The position numbers and the translations under genes were made by a program. The notes under the pieces were generated by a model. That model did no database searches, was not told the origin of the DNA, and saw only the letters and a list, made by a program, of their open reading frames with translations. A DNA stretch of 64,000 nucleotides. Source: Micromonospora antibiotica (lineage in GTDB: Bacteria > Actinomycetota > Actinomycetes > Mycobacteriales > Micromonosporaceae). Location: positions 248,001 to 312,000 of the forward strand of contig NZ_JAGFWR010000002.1 in the NCBI RefSeq assembly GCF_017599305.1, read 5' to 3'. Of this stretch, positions 43,978-51,831 are shown piece after piece; position 1 is the first letter of the stretch, and each line of letters starts with the position of its first letter.

Positions 43978-44640
43978 CTACCCCGGCCCGCCGGTCCCGC
44001 CGAGCGCCACGATGCGCGTCGCCTCCCCGAGGGAGAACTCGAATCCGGCGTCCGGGTCGCGCAACAGCCGCTGCGTGGCGACCGCGTGCGCGCGTACCCG
44101 GGGATCCGGATGCGCCCCGGCGGCCTGCAGGACCGGCGGGACGACCTCGCCGAGCGCGGACAACGCCCGGCTGAGGCTCAGCCACGTCGCCCGGTCGCCC
44201 CGCCCGAGCTGGGTGGCCAGCACCTCGGCCAGGCCGGACTCCGCGTCGTCGGGCACCAGCGCGACCGCCGCCCGCCAGGCGCTGCGTGCCACCTCGTCGT
44301 CGGGGTCGGTCAGCAGGGCCCGGGTGATCGCCGGCCAGGCCCGTCGGTCCCCGATCTTGGACAGTGTGTGCAACGCCTGACTGCGGGCCTGCGCCCGGGT
44401 CGACCCCAGGGCGGCGACGAGCCGGGGGACGGTCGCCTCCGGCGGGTGACGGGTGAGCGCCCAGGTCAGCATCTCGCGGACGGAGAAGTCCGGTTCGGTC
44501 CCGCAGCGGGCGACGAGCGGGTCGACGAAAGCCGGGTCGGGGGTGGTGCCGACCGCCAGCGCGGCCCGCAGCCGCACCGACGGGTCACCACTCGCCAACC
44601 CCCGCAGCGCCCGCGTCGGGTCCACTTCCGATCTGGTCAT
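43978..44640 (-). CDS. HEAT-repeat protein
   Basis: A 220-aa soluble protein made of HEAT-like repeats (VRLRAALAVGTTPDPAFVDPLV, VREMLTWALTRHPPEATVPRLVAALG, ARSQALHTLSKIGDRRAWPAI and following). No catalytic motif. ATG at 44640 after GGGGAGG is chosen; the longer frame to 44691 begins inside the promoter. Its repeats resemble those fused to the MerR protein encoded just downstream, so the two may have a common origin and may bind each other or the same ligand. Confidence 0.85.
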   Translation of the reverse strand: MTRSEVDPTRALRGLASGDPSVRLRAALAVGTTPDPAFVDPLVARCGTEPDFSVREMLTWALTRHPPEATVPRLVAALGSTRAQARSQALHTLSKIGDRRAWPAITRALLTDPDDEVARSAWRAAVALVPDDAESGLAEVLATQLGRGDRATWLSLSRALSALGEVVPPVLQAAGAHPDPRVRAHAVATQRLLRDPDAGFEFSLGEATRIVALGGTGGPG

Positions 44641-44660
44641 CCGGACCACCTCCCCGACGC

Positions 44661-44691
44661 AGTGTCGACCCTGACACCGTGTCAGGGTCAA
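44661..44691 (-). promoter_or_regulatory. MerR-type promoter with 23-bp dyad operator
   Basis: Minus strand TTGACC (44691-44686) and GACACT (44666-44661) are 19 bp apart, the overlong spacer that MerR activators require. A perfect inverted repeat with 11-bp arms GACCCTGACAC / GTGTCAGGGTC and a 1-bp centre fills the spacer (44667-44689). This is the expected binding site for the MerR-HEAT protein encoded downstream. Confidence 0.85.
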
Positions 44692-44736
44692 CCGGTGCTC
44701 CGCTGCGTCCGCCCGATCCGGTGGGCGTCCGCCGGG

Positions 44737-45498
44737 TCACCGGGGCCGGCGCAGGACGACCGGTGGACCGAACCGGACCGGCACGCCGGGTGAGTACAGC
44801 ACGCTGACCGGCGGTCCGGTCGGCGCCGGCAGTCCGGCGGCGGTGATCAGTTCGTCGTCCAGGTGCAGCAGCTCGGCCCGGTGCAACGGCCACTGCGGAT
44901 GCCAGTTCGGCAGGTGCAGGGTGCGCCCGTACGCCCGGGTGTGCAGGCCCCACCGGGCGGTGAGGAAGTGCTCCAGCGGGGTCGGCCGGTGGATCGGCGC
45001 ACCCACCCGGACCACCATCCGGCTGGTCGTCCCGGCCGGCCCTGGCCAGCGCCGACGACACCGGTAGCTGCGCAGGTCACCGTCGTGGTCCAGGCGCATC
45101 GCCGACCACAGGTACGGCAACCCCAGGGTGATCCGGGCGACCAGCACCGGGATCAGCCGGGACGCGTCGAGGGACCGGAACACCACGGCCCGCCGACCGG
45201 CCTGGTCCACCGAGTAGAGCCGGACGTTGGTCTCCCAGAAGGTCCCCAGGTACGGCACGGCGGGCCCCCGGCCGAAACCGAGGCCGACCATCCGGAAGCC
45301 GATCAGTCCGACGTGGGTGGTTCCGTCGACGGTGTCCGGACGGGTACCGGCCGGCAGCAGCGGCGCGACGAGTTCCGGGGCGACCGCCCAGTGCAGGAAG
45401 GTCAGGTCCGCCCACCGCTGGCGCAGCAGCGTACGGGGGAACGTCTGGACGGGTGCGGGGACGACCGGTTCGATCTGCACGCACCCATCCTGCTCCAC
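44737..45498 (-). CDS. DUF2071 (YqjF-like) protein
   Basis: A 253-aa protein of the YqjF/DUF2071 family, whose function is not established. Family features: LTFLHWAVAPELVAPLLPAGTRPDTVDG, GLIGFRMVGLGF, GTFWETNVRLY and LIPVLVARITLGLPYLWSAMR. The start is unsure: GTG at 45498 as given, or GTG at 45480 (VQIEPVVPAP). It follows the BASS transporter gene by 22 nt in the same direction, so the two may be co-transcribed. Confidence 0.85.
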   Translation of the reverse strand: MEQDGCVQIEPVVPAPVQTFPRTLLRQRWADLTFLHWAVAPELVAPLLPAGTRPDTVDGTTHVGLIGFRMVGLGFGRGPAVPYLGTFWETNVRLYSVDQAGRRAVVFRSLDASRLIPVLVARITLGLPYLWSAMRLDHDGDLRSYRCRRRWPGPAGTTSRMVVRVGAPIHRPTPLEHFLTARWGLHTRAYGRTLHLPNWHPQWPLHRAELLHLDDELITAAGLPAPTGPPVSVLYSPGVPVRFGPPVVLRRPR

Positions 45499-45520
45499 GG
45501 CCCCCGGCCGGTGGGACGGG

Positions 45521-46429
45521 TCAGCGCAGGGTCCGTCGGGCCGTCTGCCCGGCGACGGTGGACGAGGGGGCGGCGGAGCGACGGGTGACGACGAGCCCGA
45601 AGGCGGCGGCGGTGAAGAACATGAGGCTGCCGTAGACCACCGACGGCATGGCCATCGTGGCGTTGTCGAGCAGGGTCGGACTCATCCCGATGGTGATGGC
45701 CAGGGTGGCGTTGTGCAGGCCGATCTCGAAGGAGGAGGCGACCGAGTCCCGGTGCCCGGCCCGCAGCAGCCGGGGCGCGAGGTAGCCGACGGCGAGGCTG
45801 GTCAGGTTGAACAGCACCACGACCCCGATGAGCTCCCCGAGGGTGGCCAGCACGTCGTCCTTGATGCCGGCCACCGCCCCCACGATGATCACCGCCAGGA
45901 CGAGCACGGAAATGATCTTCACCGGACGTTCCATCCGCAGGGCGAAGGCGGTGAACCGACGCCGCAGCAACATCCCGATGGCGATCGGGATCAGGACCAG
46001 CGCGAAGACCTGCACCACCTTGCCGAACTGGAGGCCGATCGTACTGTCCGCACCGACGAAACCGGCCACCGACAGGTTGACGATCAACGGGAGGGTGAAC
46101 AGGGCCAGCACCGAGTTGATCGCGGTCAACGACACGTTGAGCGCGACGTTGCCCCGGAACAGGTGGCTGTAGAGACCGGCGGTGCTGCCGCCCGGCGAGG
46201 CGGCGAGCAGCATCATCCCCACCGCCAGCTCCGGGCGCAGACCGAAGGCGGCCACCAGGCCCAGGCAGATCGCCGGCAGGACCAGCATCTGGCAACCCAG
46301 GCAGATCAGCACCACCCGGGGCTGGCGGGCCACCAGGCGGAAGTCCTCGACGGTCAGGCTGAGACCGATGCCCAGCATGACGATGCCGAGAGCGACCGGA
46401 AAGAGGGCGAGCGACAACCCGGAACCCAT
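45521..46429 (-). CDS. Bile acid:sodium symporter (BASS) family transporter
   Basis: A 302-aa membrane protein with eight to ten hydrophobic helices and the BASS core motifs MLLAASPGGSTAGLYSHLFRGNVALN (helix 4 region) and GLHNATLAITIG (helix 9), which form the crossing sodium site. Such bacterial proteins import organic anions such as keto acids, pantoate or taurocholate with sodium. ATG at 46429. The substrate is unknown. Confidence 0.9.
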   Translation of the reverse strand: MGSGLSLALFPVALGIVMLGIGLSLTVEDFRLVARQPRVVLICLGCQMLVLPAICLGLVAAFGLRPELAVGMMLLAASPGGSTAGLYSHLFRGNVALNVSLTAINSVLALFTLPLIVNLSVAGFVGADSTIGLQFGKVVQVFALVLIPIAIGMLLRRRFTAFALRMERPVKIISVLVLAVIIVGAVAGIKDDVLATLGELIGVVVLFNLTSLAVGYLAPRLLRAGHRDSVASSFEIGLHNATLAITIGMSPTLLDNATMAMPSVVYGSLMFFTAAAFGLVVTRRSAAPSSTVAGQTARRTLR

Positions 46430-46530
46430 GACCCACCACCCTGCCCCACGGGATAGACGTCTTTCACTGCATCCTGGCAGCGGCCGGCCCGTCGGTCATC
46501 TCGCCGAGTGCTCATCCACTCCCGACAGCC

Positions 46531-46549
46531 GGTGTCGAGTAGCCGACGG
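46531..46549 (+). promoter_or_regulatory. Shared upstream element, copy 1
   Basis: GGTGTCGAGTAGCCGACGG, 62 bp before the membrane protein gene. It matches 16 of 19 bases of the element at 47632-47650 before the CIS sheath gene. Candidate common promoter or activator site. Confidence 0.45.
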
Positions 46550-46576
46550 TCGCCCGGGGTGAACGGATGCGTAGGC

Positions 46577-46599
46577 CTGACATGATTACTCCATGTCAG
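46577..46599 (+). promoter_or_regulatory. Inverted repeat across a start codon
   Basis: Arms CTGACATG (46577-46584) and CATGTCAG (46592-46599) with a 7-nt spacer; the second arm contains the ATG at 46593. It could be a repressor site or an RNA hairpin that hides the start codon. No clear Shine-Dalgarno lies upstream. Confidence 0.45.
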
Positions 46600-47546
46600 C
46601 GTCTGACCACACCGAAGACGCCGCCGTCGACCCGGCGCGTCGCACGCAGGACCGCCCCGCCGACCAGGAGCACCCCGCCGACCAGGAGCGCAGCGCGCAA
46701 CAGCAACGGGCAGTCGACGCCGAACCCGCCCACCCCGACGACCGGGACGGCAACTCCGGTCCCCCTGGCAGCAGCGCGGACGAGCCGCCGGCCGACGCCC
46801 GACCGACGCGCCGACAACGACTGGTCCGGTCCATTCCGACCGTCGTCGCCGTCCTCGCCGGGGCGGTGGGGGTGGTGGGCGGTGTCGTGACGTTGATCCC
46901 GCACCGGCCCCCGTCCTCGCCTTTCGCCGAGTCGGCCTTCTCCGAGTCGTTCAACTCGCCGCTGGCCGACCCGCAGGAAGCCGACCGGTACTACGCGAGT
47001 TGGACCGACCCCGACGGCGACCGCGATCCGGACGACGCCTGGACCACCCAGGTGGACACCGGCAACGGCCTGTTCCGGCTCACCAACCGGGCCGACCGCA
47101 ACGCCGTGCGCTACCACTGGGTCAGCGTCCGGGACCACCGCACCGGCACGGCGCTCGACGCCGCCGACCGACCGGTCACCGTCGACGTCCGGATTCCCGA
47201 GCACGGCACCCCGGCAAGCTCGGCGGGCCTGCTCTACCGGGCCACCGGGCAACCCCGGGCGTACTACGCCTTCCTGGTCTCGCCCGACGGCACCTACTCG
47301 TTCGCCGTCCGTCGGCCGAGCGGCGATGGCGGACTGTCCTACCGGTTCACCGAGGCCTCGGACCGGATCCGGCCCGGCGGCTGGAACCGGATCGGGATCG
47401 TCGGCCACGGCGACCGGCTCGACCTCTACCTCGACGACACCCGGGTCAAGACGGTGTCGGCGGAGGAGCTGACCGACGGGCAGAGCGGCGTCATCGCGAC
47501 GAGCACCGGCGTCTTCGAATTCGACAACTTTCAGCTCTACCGGTGA
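46593..47546 (+). CDS. Membrane-anchored lectin-fold (LamG/DUF1080-like) protein
   Basis: A 317-aa protein. Residues 1-75 are acidic, Gln/Asp/Pro-rich and probably disordered in the cytoplasm; RRQRLVRSIP precedes one membrane helix (about 80-102, VVAVLAGAVGVVGGVVTLI); the outer part (about 110-317) has the beta-sandwich pattern of concanavalin/LamG-like domains (YYAFLVSPDGTYSFAVRR, GGWNRIGIVGHGDRLDLYLDD, and the closing FEFDNFQLYR). Such domains bind glycans or proteins. It lies 189 bp before the CIS sheath gene in the same direction and shares an upstream element with it, so it may be a surface partner of the injection system (inference). Confidence 0.75.
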   Translation: MSASDHTEDAAVDPARRTQDRPADQEHPADQERSAQQQRAVDAEPAHPDDRDGNSGPPGSSADEPPADARPTRRQRLVRSIPTVVAVLAGAVGVVGGVVTLIPHRPPSSPFAESAFSESFNSPLADPQEADRYYASWTDPDGDRDPDDAWTTQVDTGNGLFRLTNRADRNAVRYHWVSVRDHRTGTALDAADRPVTVDVRIPEHGTPASSAGLLYRATGQPRAYYAFLVSPDGTYSFAVRRPSGDGGLSYRFTEASDRIRPGGWNRIGIVGHGDRLDLYLDDTRVKTVSAEELTDGQSGVIATSTGVFEFDNFQLYR

Positions 47547-47631
47547 CCGGCGGGACCGGCGGGCCACGTGCCGGAGGGGACCGGAGGCCGGCGCACCGAC
47601 GACTCGTCTGCGTGAACCGGTGACGGCACCG

Positions 47632-47650
47632 GGTGTCGGGTAGCTGACGC
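47632..47650 (+). promoter_or_regulatory. Shared upstream element, copy 2 (CIS operon)
   Basis: GGTGTCGGGTAGCTGACGC, 104 bp before the sheath gene. The GGGTAGC part resembles the -10 box of stress-type (SigB-like) promoters, but no convincing GTTT -35 box was found. See copy 1 at 46531-46549. Confidence 0.45.
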
Positions 47651-47735
47651 GGCGTAGTCGGGTGCCCGCTAGAGGTGGGTACGGCATGAGCGGAGGGTGA
47701 CAACAGCCGACCCGCCACTGCGAGACGAGGTAGTC

Positions 47736-49751
47736 ATGCCCGTCACTCCGAGCTATCCCGGCGTGTACATCGAGGAAGTCGCGAGTTCCGTCCGCCCCGT
47801 CATCGGCGTGGCGACCGGGGTGACCGCCTTCGTGGGATACGTCCGGACCGGACCGGAGCACCGGGCCGTCCGGGTGAACACCTTCGGCGAGTTCGAACGC
47901 CGGTTCGGCGGGGCCGACCGGGACTCCGAACTCAGCCTGGCCGTGCAGCAGTTCTTCCGCAACGGCGGGGCCGCCGCCCTGGTCGTGCGGGTGCCCCGCG
48001 CCGACGCCCGGGCCGCCTCGGTGACCCTGCTGGACAAGGTCGGCGCCGGGGCGAAGTCCGCGCTGCTGCTGGACGCGACGAGCACCGGTGCGTGGGGCAG
48101 CGGACTCCTCGTCGACGTCGACCACGACGGGGCCGCCGACGCCACGTCGTTCAACCTGACCGTCACCTACACCGCCACCGGCGACACCGAACGGTTCACC
48201 GGTCTGTCCGCCGACCCGACCAGCGCCGCGTACGCGGTGGCCCTGCTCAACGACCCGGACCGGGGTTCGGCGCTGGTCCGGGCGCGGGCCGGGGCCGCCG
48301 GGGCGGGACGACCGGTGCCCAGCGGCACGGTCGGCGCGGCGCTCGGCACGCCCACCGTGGACGCCGCCAAGAACTACCGGCTCACCGTGCAACCCGACCG
48401 GCCCACCAAACCGGACCCGAACGACCCCGCCAAGACCGTGCCGGCGGTCGCCCCGGTGACCGTCACCGCGCTGACCAAGGGCGAACGGCTGCCGTCCTCC
48501 CCGGCCGGGGTGGCCGCGCTGCTGCAACGGAAGGTCAACACGGCGCTCGGTGCCGCCGACGGCGCGGCCGGCCTGCGGGTCCGGGTGGTACCCACCGCCG
48601 CCGGTGGGCTGCGCGTCCTCGGCGACGTGGACGCGTTGGTCGCCCCGGCGGCCGTGGACGCCGCCTTCACCGTCGCGGGGGTCACCCCCGCCGGCGACGT
48701 GGCCGACGGCGCGGCCCTGCTGGGCCTGTCAGGTGCTGCCACCAACGTGGGCCGGATCAGCCCGCTCGGCGTCAAGCGGCTCGGGCAGGGCGACCTGGTC
48801 ACCGGTTCCGACGGCACCACCCTGCCCGGCACCGGCGCGCTGATCGGCAGCGAGGCCGCCTACACCGGCATCTACGCGCTGCTCAAGACCGACCTGTTCA
48901 ACCTGCTCTGCATCCCCGACGCCACCCGCGCCAAGCACGGCGACCCCGGCGTCGTCGACAGCGGGCTGGACCCGGAGGCGGTCTGGTCGGCCGCCTACGA
49001 CGTCTGCGAACGGCGGCGGGCGGTCCTGCTGGTCGACCCGCCGCCGGGAGTGGACGACCCGGACCGCGCCCTGGACTGGATCAACCAACTCGGGGTCAAG
49101 GGCCCCAACGCGGTGGCCCACTTCCCCCGGCTGCGCATCCCCGACCCCACCGACGGCTTCCGACCCCGCACCGTCGCCCCCGGCGGCACCCTCGCCGGCC
49201 TGTACGCCCGCCAGGACACCGAACGGGGCGTGTGGAAGGCACCGGCCGGCACCGAGGCACAGCTGCGGGGGGTGACCAGCCTGGTCTATCCGCTGACCGA
49301 CGCCGAGAACGGTGTGCTCAACCCGTTGGGGCTCAACTGCCTGCGCACCTTCCCGGTGACCGGCACCGTCAACTGGGGTGCCCGCACCACCGCCGGCGCG
49401 GACGTACTGGCCAGCCAGTGGAAGTACACCCCGGTCCGACGGCTCGCGCTCTATATCGAGGAGAGCGTCTTCCGGGGCACCCAGTGGGCCGTCTTCGAGC
49501 CCAACGACGAGCCGTTGTGGTCCCAGCTGCGGCTGAACCTGACGTCGTTCATGCAGGACCTGTTCCGCAAGGGCGCGTTCGCCGGGCGCACCCCGCGCGA
49601 GGCGTACCTGGTGCGGTGCGATGCGGAGACCACCACCAGCGACGATCGGGACCGCGGCGTGGTCAACGTGGTCGTCGGGTTCGCCCCGCTCAAACCCGCC
49701 GAGTTCGTGATCGTGCGGATCCAGCAGCTCGCCGGCCAGAGCCCGTCCTGA
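47736..49751 (+). CDS. Contractile injection system sheath protein
   Basis: A 671-aa tail-sheath protein of the phage/CIS family. It starts with the hallmark YPGVYIEEV segment, continues with SSVRPVIGVATGVTAFVGYV, has a long variable insertion (about residues 100-370, surface domain) and ends with the conserved C-terminal sheath core (ARTTAGADVLASQWKYTPVRRL, YIEESVFRGTQWAVFEPNDEPLWSQLR, EFVIVRIQQLAG). Sheath subunits polymerise round the tube and contract to drive it through a membrane. ATG at 47736 with GAGG 6 nt upstream; the extra 13 codons upstream are not supported. First structural gene of the operon, 12 nt before the tube gene. Confidence 0.95.
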   Translation: MPVTPSYPGVYIEEVASSVRPVIGVATGVTAFVGYVRTGPEHRAVRVNTFGEFERRFGGADRDSELSLAVQQFFRNGGAAALVVRVPRADARAASVTLLDKVGAGAKSALLLDATSTGAWGSGLLVDVDHDGAADATSFNLTVTYTATGDTERFTGLSADPTSAAYAVALLNDPDRGSALVRARAGAAGAGRPVPSGTVGAALGTPTVDAAKNYRLTVQPDRPTKPDPNDPAKTVPAVAPVTVTALTKGERLPSSPAGVAALLQRKVNTALGAADGAAGLRVRVVPTAAGGLRVLGDVDALVAPAAVDAAFTVAGVTPAGDVADGAALLGLSGAATNVGRISPLGVKRLGQGDLVTGSDGTTLPGTGALIGSEAAYTGIYALLKTDLFNLLCIPDATRAKHGDPGVVDSGLDPEAVWSAAYDVCERRRAVLLVDPPPGVDDPDRALDWINQLGVKGPNAVAHFPRLRIPDPTDGFRPRTVAPGGTLAGLYARQDTERGVWKAPAGTEAQLRGVTSLVYPLTDAENGVLNPLGLNCLRTFPVTGTVNWGARTTAGADVLASQWKYTPVRRLALYIEESVFRGTQWAVFEPNDEPLWSQLRLNLTSFMQDLFRKGAFAGRTPREAYLVRCDAETTTSDDRDRGVVNVVVGFAPLKPAEFVIVRIQQLAGQSPS

Positions 49752-49763
49752 GAGGTGTGAGTC

Positions 49764-50282
49764 ATGGTGCAGTTCGCGGTCAACCCGACGCGCTTCGACC
49801 CGTACAAGAACTTCAAGTTCCGGGTGAAGTGGGACGGCCGCTACGTGGCCGGGGTCAGCAAGGTCAGCGCGCTGAAACGGACCACCGAGGTGGTCAAGCA
49901 CCGCGACGGCGGCAACGCCTCGACCAGCCACAAGTCGCCGGGGCGTACCGAGTTCGAGGCGGTCACCCTGGAGCGGGGGCTGACCCACGACGCCGAGTTC
50001 GCCCAGTGGGCCGGACGGATCTGGGCGCTGCACGCCGGGCTCGGCTCGGAGGTGTCTCTGGCCGACTTCCGCCGGGACATCACCATCGAGCTGCTCAACG
50101 AGGCCGGCCAGGTCGCCCAGTCGTACCGGCTGTTCCGCTGCTGGGTCTCGGAATACCAGGCGCTGCCGGAGCTGGACGCCAACGCCAACGCGGTGGCGAT
50201 CGAGCACATCAAACTGGAGAACGAGGGCTGGGAACGCGACGAGGCGGTGCCCGAACCGGCCGAACCCCGGCTCGGGTCGTGA
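49764..50282 (+). CDS. Contractile injection system inner tube protein
   Basis: A 172-aa protein of the gp19/T4-like tail-tube family: NFKFRVKWDGRYVAGVSKVSALKRTTEVVKHRDGGN, SPGRTEFEAVTLERGLTHDAEFAQW, and a C-terminal beta strand ending AIEHIKLENEGWERD. Hexameric rings of this protein stack to form the lumen that carries cargo. Only one tube gene is visible, whereas many CIS have two or three. GAGAGG ribosome site; its stop overlaps the next start (GTGA). Confidence 0.95.
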   Translation: MVQFAVNPTRFDPYKNFKFRVKWDGRYVAGVSKVSALKRTTEVVKHRDGGNASTSHKSPGRTEFEAVTLERGLTHDAEFAQWAGRIWALHAGLGSEVSLADFRRDITIELLNEAGQVAQSYRLFRCWVSEYQALPELDANANAVAIEHIKLENEGWERDEAVPEPAEPRLGS

Positions 50283-50995
50283 CCGGGGGGCCGCCGCTGA
50301 CCGAGGTGGCGCTGGTCGACGCCTGGGACAGCGCGCTCGGTCGGCCCGCGCCGGTCCGGGGGTTGCTGCTGCTCGGCCGGGCCGACGCCGACCGGCTGCC
50401 GGTGGGCGAGGTGACGGCGCTGCTGCTGGCCGCCGCCGGTGACTGGACGGGCGGCCGGGTGGCGGCCACGGTGGACTGCCGGGCCTGCCCGGAGCACCTG
50501 GAGGTGGCCCTCAGCGTCGCCGACCTGCTGGCCGCCGCACCGGACCGCACCGACGCGGACCGGGCCGCCGGGCCGTTCACCCTCACCTGGCGGGGGCACC
50601 TGCTGAGCCTGCGGCTGCCCACCACCGCCGACCTGGCCGGGGCGGCCCGGGCCGGCGACGCGGCGGCGGCCGAACGGTGGTTGTTCGACGCCTGCCTGCT
50701 CGACGCCACCCCGCCGCTGGCCGACCCGTCCGCCGCGCTGCCGGCGGTGTCCGAGGCGATGGCCGAACGCGACCCGCTCGGCGTCGTCGCGGTCACGCTG
50801 ACCTGTCCCGGCTGTGGCGGCAGCACCGAGGCACTGCTGGACGTGCCGGCCTGGGCGTGGCAGGCCGCCGACACCCGGGTCCGCCGGCTGCTCGACGAGG
50901 TGCACCGACTCGCCCGGGCCTACGGCTGGTCGGAGGCGCAGGTGCTGGGGCTGGGCCCGCACCGGCGGGCCGCGTACCTGGAGCGGGTCCCGTGA
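50279..50995 (+). CDS. CIS baseplate-associated protein with two CxxC motifs
   Basis: A 238-aa protein between tube and Pvc16-type genes. Two Cys pairs, C67/C70 (DCRACP) and C176/C179 (TCPGCGG), probably form one zinc site. The C-terminal helix segment LLDEVHRLARAYGWSEAQVLGLGPHRRAAYLERV is shared with the T4-gp26/baseplate-chaperone-like proteins of phage and CIS clusters, where the YGWSE motif recurs. Likely role: baseplate assembly or bridging of tube and baseplate. GTG at 50279 overlaps the tube stop. Family assignment is moderate. Confidence 0.75.
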   Translation: MTGGPPLTEVALVDAWDSALGRPAPVRGLLLLGRADADRLPVGEVTALLLAAAGDWTGGRVAATVDCRACPEHLEVALSVADLLAAAPDRTDADRAAGPFTLTWRGHLLSLRLPTTADLAGAARAGDAAAAERWLFDACLLDATPPLADPSAALPAVSEAMAERDPLGVVAVTLTCPGCGGSTEALLDVPAWAWQAADTRVRRLLDEVHRLARAYGWSEAQVLGLGPHRRAAYLERVP

Positions 50996-51831
50996 CCGGC
51001 TACCTGGCCGCGCTGGCGGCGCTGGCCGTCGGTACCGCCCCCCGGCTGCGCCCGCGCGGCCACGGGCGTTTCGAACCGGACACCCCGCAGGTGGGCGGGT
51101 TCCTGGCCGACGAGCAGGAGTTGACCGCACCCCCGCCGGCCAGCCGGCCGGTCACCCCACCGGTGCCGGACCCGCCGCCGACGCCCCGCCCCCACGTCGC
51201 GGTGGCACCGCCCGGCCCGGTGGGGACACCCGCCTCACCGGCCGCCCGGATGCCGACCCCCGAACCGCCGCACCCGGTGCCACCGCAGGGCAGCAACGCC
51301 GCAGGGCGGCAACGCCAGGTGGCCGGGCCGAACCCGGCGGCGGCGACCCGCCCACCAGCACCCGCACCCCTGCCCGCTCCGGCGACCGGTTCCGGCTCCG
51401 TCCCGCCTGTCGGCGTGCCGACGGGCCGGGCCACGCCGCCCCCGCCGCCGGCCACCCCCACCGCCGCGCAGCGGTCCCCGCAGCCATCCCGCCGGGACCA
51501 CCCGGACCGGCCGCCGGCCCACACCCCCGCCCCGCACCCCGTCGTCCCGCCCCCGGCCGTCGCGCCGGTGCGCGCCGGCACCGTGCCGCCTCCCGCACCG
51601 CCCGCCACCCCCGGGCACCGCCCCCCGGTCACCCGGGCCACCGCCCGGAGCCCGGAGCCGGTCACCGTGCACGTGCACATCGACCGGATCGAGGTACGCC
51701 TCGCCGGCAACCGGCGGCCCGCGACCGCACCGGCGGCCACCACACCGGCCACCGCCGCCGCCCCGGCCGTCGCCCCGGGGCCGGCACCGGAGTTGGAGTC
51801 GTACCTGCGCGGGGCGGGGGTGCCGCGATGA
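50992..51831 (+). CDS. Proline-rich CIS protein of unknown function
   Basis: A 279-aa protein: a short hydrophobic N-terminus (YLAALAALAVGTAPRL), then about 190 residues of Pro/Ala/Thr-rich low-complexity sequence, then a conserved-looking strand VTVHVHIDRIEVRLAGN (about 225-240) and a short tail LESYLRGAGVP. The tail strand is of the kind found in short CIS proteins at this place in other clusters; the long disordered middle is unusual. It may be a flexible tether between baseplate parts or to the membrane. GTG at 50992 overlaps the previous stop; its own stop overlaps the next ATG. Confidence 0.7.
   Translation: MTGYLAALAALAVGTAPRLRPRGHGRFEPDTPQVGGFLADEQELTAPPPASRPVTPPVPDPPPTPRPHVAVAPPGPVGTPASPAARMPTPEPPHPVPPQGSNAAGRQRQVAGPNPAAATRPPAPAPLPAPATGSGSVPPVGVPTGRATPPPPPATPTAAQRSPQPSRRDHPDRPPAHTPAPHPVVPPPAVAPVRAGTVPPPAPPATPGHRPPVTRATARSPEPVTVHVHIDRIEVRLAGNRRPATAPAATTPATAAAPAVAPGPAPELESYLRGAGVPR

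Noticed and set aside
44640..44691. N-terminal extension of the HEAT-repeat protein
   Set aside because: The extra codons coincide with the MerR promoter and operator, and ATG 44640 has its own GGGGAGG ribosome site.
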